From NCBI GenBank assembly GCA_023134955.1, contig JAGLUC010000430.1, positions 1-14,412 of the forward strand: 14,412 nucleotides of DNA, given 5' to 3'. The position numbers and the translations under genes were made by a program. Numbering within the stretch: the stretch's first letter is position 1; every line of letters begins with the position of its first letter. This stretch comes from Methylococcales bacterium (GTDB lineage Bacteria; Pseudomonadota; Gammaproteobacteria; Methylococcales; Methylomonadaceae). This document shows positions 13,350 to 14,412 of this stretch, piece after piece. The notes under the pieces were generated by a model. That model did not search any database and was not told the origin of the DNA. It worked only from the letters and a program-made list of their open reading frames with translations.

Positions 13350-14412
13350 TTAAAAAAAATTAAATCATCATTTCTTCTAGAAACAACATCAGTGTTCCCC
13401 TATTAGTTGTACCCGTGGCACTAACCTCGCCACAAGAGAGCTCATAAAGCATTGCAAAGACATTCCTGTTATTATTGCGTTTTGAACTGCCCGGATAGTA
13501 TATGAACTGATACGGGTTATTCTTGCCTGAAAGAATAGTGGATTCACAAAACACCCTCGTTTTTGAGCGAGTTGTTGCCTTTTCTTCAGAACCTTACTGT
13601 ACTTTTTATCCGAGGGATGGATCAATTCCGCTTGCTGTACTTTTGAAGTTTCTTCAAAGACACGCATTAGATTGTAACTCATCGCCGTCAGACGCATTTG
13701 ATTCTTAAGTGAGTCGTTATTCGAAGACCAGGCTTTAGTTTCCTTGAGATTACTTTTAGTGTTGTTAAAGCTTTTTTCAATCGTCCAGCGTTTGAAATAT
13801 AACATGGCAATGGTGCCTGGGTTAATCGTCACGGGTAAGGTTGTCACAAAACGATGAAGTTTTTTGGTTTCTGGATCACGGTAATCTACCACGTTAAATT
13901 TAATGCCCTTGTTTTCGTACACGCTGTAAGCTTCAATCCCTGTGTTTATGTCATCAAGCGCATCAAAAGAGATAGATTCAACCAGAGTCGCTACTGAATT
14001 TTCTTTTAGCTTTGAAATCATGTAATTAAAGTGTCGTTTCTGCTGGTCCCACCAAACATAATCAGTGACGGCTTTATCGTAGATATAGAGATATTTCTGA
14101 GAGGTATTATTTCCCTTATTTTTCCTTTCAATATAGTCTCGTAACATCAGTATTTCTTGATGTTTTTGGGTTCCGTTCGTCACCAGGCAGAGAAACCTTA
14201 GCAAGCCATTTCTGAGATTTAATGCGTAAATACCTCCCGCCGCATAGACTTTCCCGTGACTATTTTTCTCGGTATGACTAGCATGATCAATAAAATGTCC
14301 ATCCGCTGCTTCTACGGTGTATTCATCAAGTTCCGAGAATGCTTTGAGATAATCAATGCCTTGCGACAATAGTGTTTCATGGTGAAGCTGATAGCTTTGC
14401 TGTTCAAATGCC
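13350..14412. mobile_element. IS4-family insertion sequence, one end only
   Basis: Defined by the transposase gene that fills it. The end next to tRNA-Val must lie between 13349 and 13388, but the inverted repeat cannot be named because the partner end is beyond the window. The left boundary given here is therefore approximate. Confidence 0.5.
13389..14412 (-). CDS. IS4-family DDE transposase, 5'-partial
   Basis: A cut-and-paste transposase. The frame is open to the right window edge (codons for AFEQQSYQLHHETLLSQGIDY precede the first possible TTG start at 14369), so the N-terminus is missing and at least 340 residues are encoded. Catalytic features: a first Asp in EAADGHFIDHASH, a second Asp in YIYDKAVTDYVWW, and the IS4 signature Y-(2)-R-(3)-E-(6)-K in YFKRWTIEKSFNNTK, followed by ETKAWSSNND. 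The C-terminal part appears uninterrupted and ends at a TGA at 13389-13391. With no stop or frameshift in the visible part, the copy may be intact and recent. It is inserted upstream of the tRNA-Val promoter. Confidence 0.9.
   Translation of the reverse strand, partial: AFEQQSYQLHHETLLSQGIDYLKAFSELDEYTVEAADGHFIDHASHTEKNSHGKVYAAGGIYALNLRNGLLRFLCLVTNGTQKHQEILMLRDYIERKNKGNNTSQKYLYIYDKAVTDYVWWDQQKRHFNYMISKLKENSVATLVESISFDALDDINTGIEAYSVYENKGIKFNVVDYRDPETKKLHRFVTTLPVTINPGTIAMLYFKRWTIEKSFNNTKSNLKETKAWSSNNDSLKNQMRLTAMSYNLMRVFEETSKVQQAELIHPSDKKYSKVLKKRQQLAQKRGCFVNPLFFQARITRISSYTIRAVQNAIITGMSLQCFMSSLVARLVPRVQLIGEH

Noticed and set aside
13360..13554. Minus-strand frame of 64 residues near the transposase 3' end.
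   Set aside because: It overlaps the transposase out of frame and shows no domain.
1..14412. CRISPR arrays, tandem repeat arrays, toxin-antitoxin pairs and defence genes.
   Set aside because: I looked across both strands and saw no regularly spaced repeats or recognisable proteins of these kinds.

Overview
The window looks like an ordinary chromosomal stretch of an AT-rich gammaproteobacterium. The strongest evidence is the minus-strand order thrS, infC, rpmI, rplT, pheS, pheT, ihfA, merR-like gene, tRNA-Pro, which is the classic gammaproteobacterial translation/IHF cluster. A GloB-type glyoxalase II, an S-methyl-5'-thioinosine phosphorylase of the Pseudomonas type and a CreD remnant fit the same class. 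The sequence alone does not settle the genus; a Methylococcales-like or Pseudomonas-related lineage is only a guess.

Layout, left half (1-5306). The end of gloB (plus strand, cut by the window edge) is followed by convergent minus-strand genes: a small secreted basic/aromatic protein of the DUF6515 type and a decayed creD that keeps only its C-terminal membrane domain. Next come a plus-strand methylthioinosine phosphorylase gene, a small membrane-protein reading frame that seems interrupted, and a solitary cobalamin-binding radical SAM enzyme gene on the minus strand. This half is a loose set of single genes, and two of them look damaged.

Right half (5401-13348), all minus strand. An apparent promoter drives tRNA-Val(GAC). 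A strong intrinsic-terminator-like hairpin stands only 28 bases before thrS. Then follow thrS, infC (which appears to start at AUC), a structured leader, rpmI, rplT, a run of hairpins, pheS, a roughly 240-base element with terminal inverted repeats, pheT, ihfA, an overlapping MerR-type gene and tRNA-Pro(GGG). These genes supply two aminoacyl-tRNA synthetases, initiation factor 3, two 50S proteins, the IHF alpha subunit and a regulator. The window ends inside an IS4-family transposase gene inserted just upstream of the tRNA-Val promoter.

I found no CRISPR array, toxin-antitoxin pair, defence system or other plainly new multi-gene system. The observations most worth following are non-coding: the MITE-like element between pheS and pheT, whose end overlaps the pheT ribosome-binding region; the terminator or attenuator placed against thrS; the AUC start of infC; and the pheS leader, which has hairpins but no Phe-rich leader peptide.
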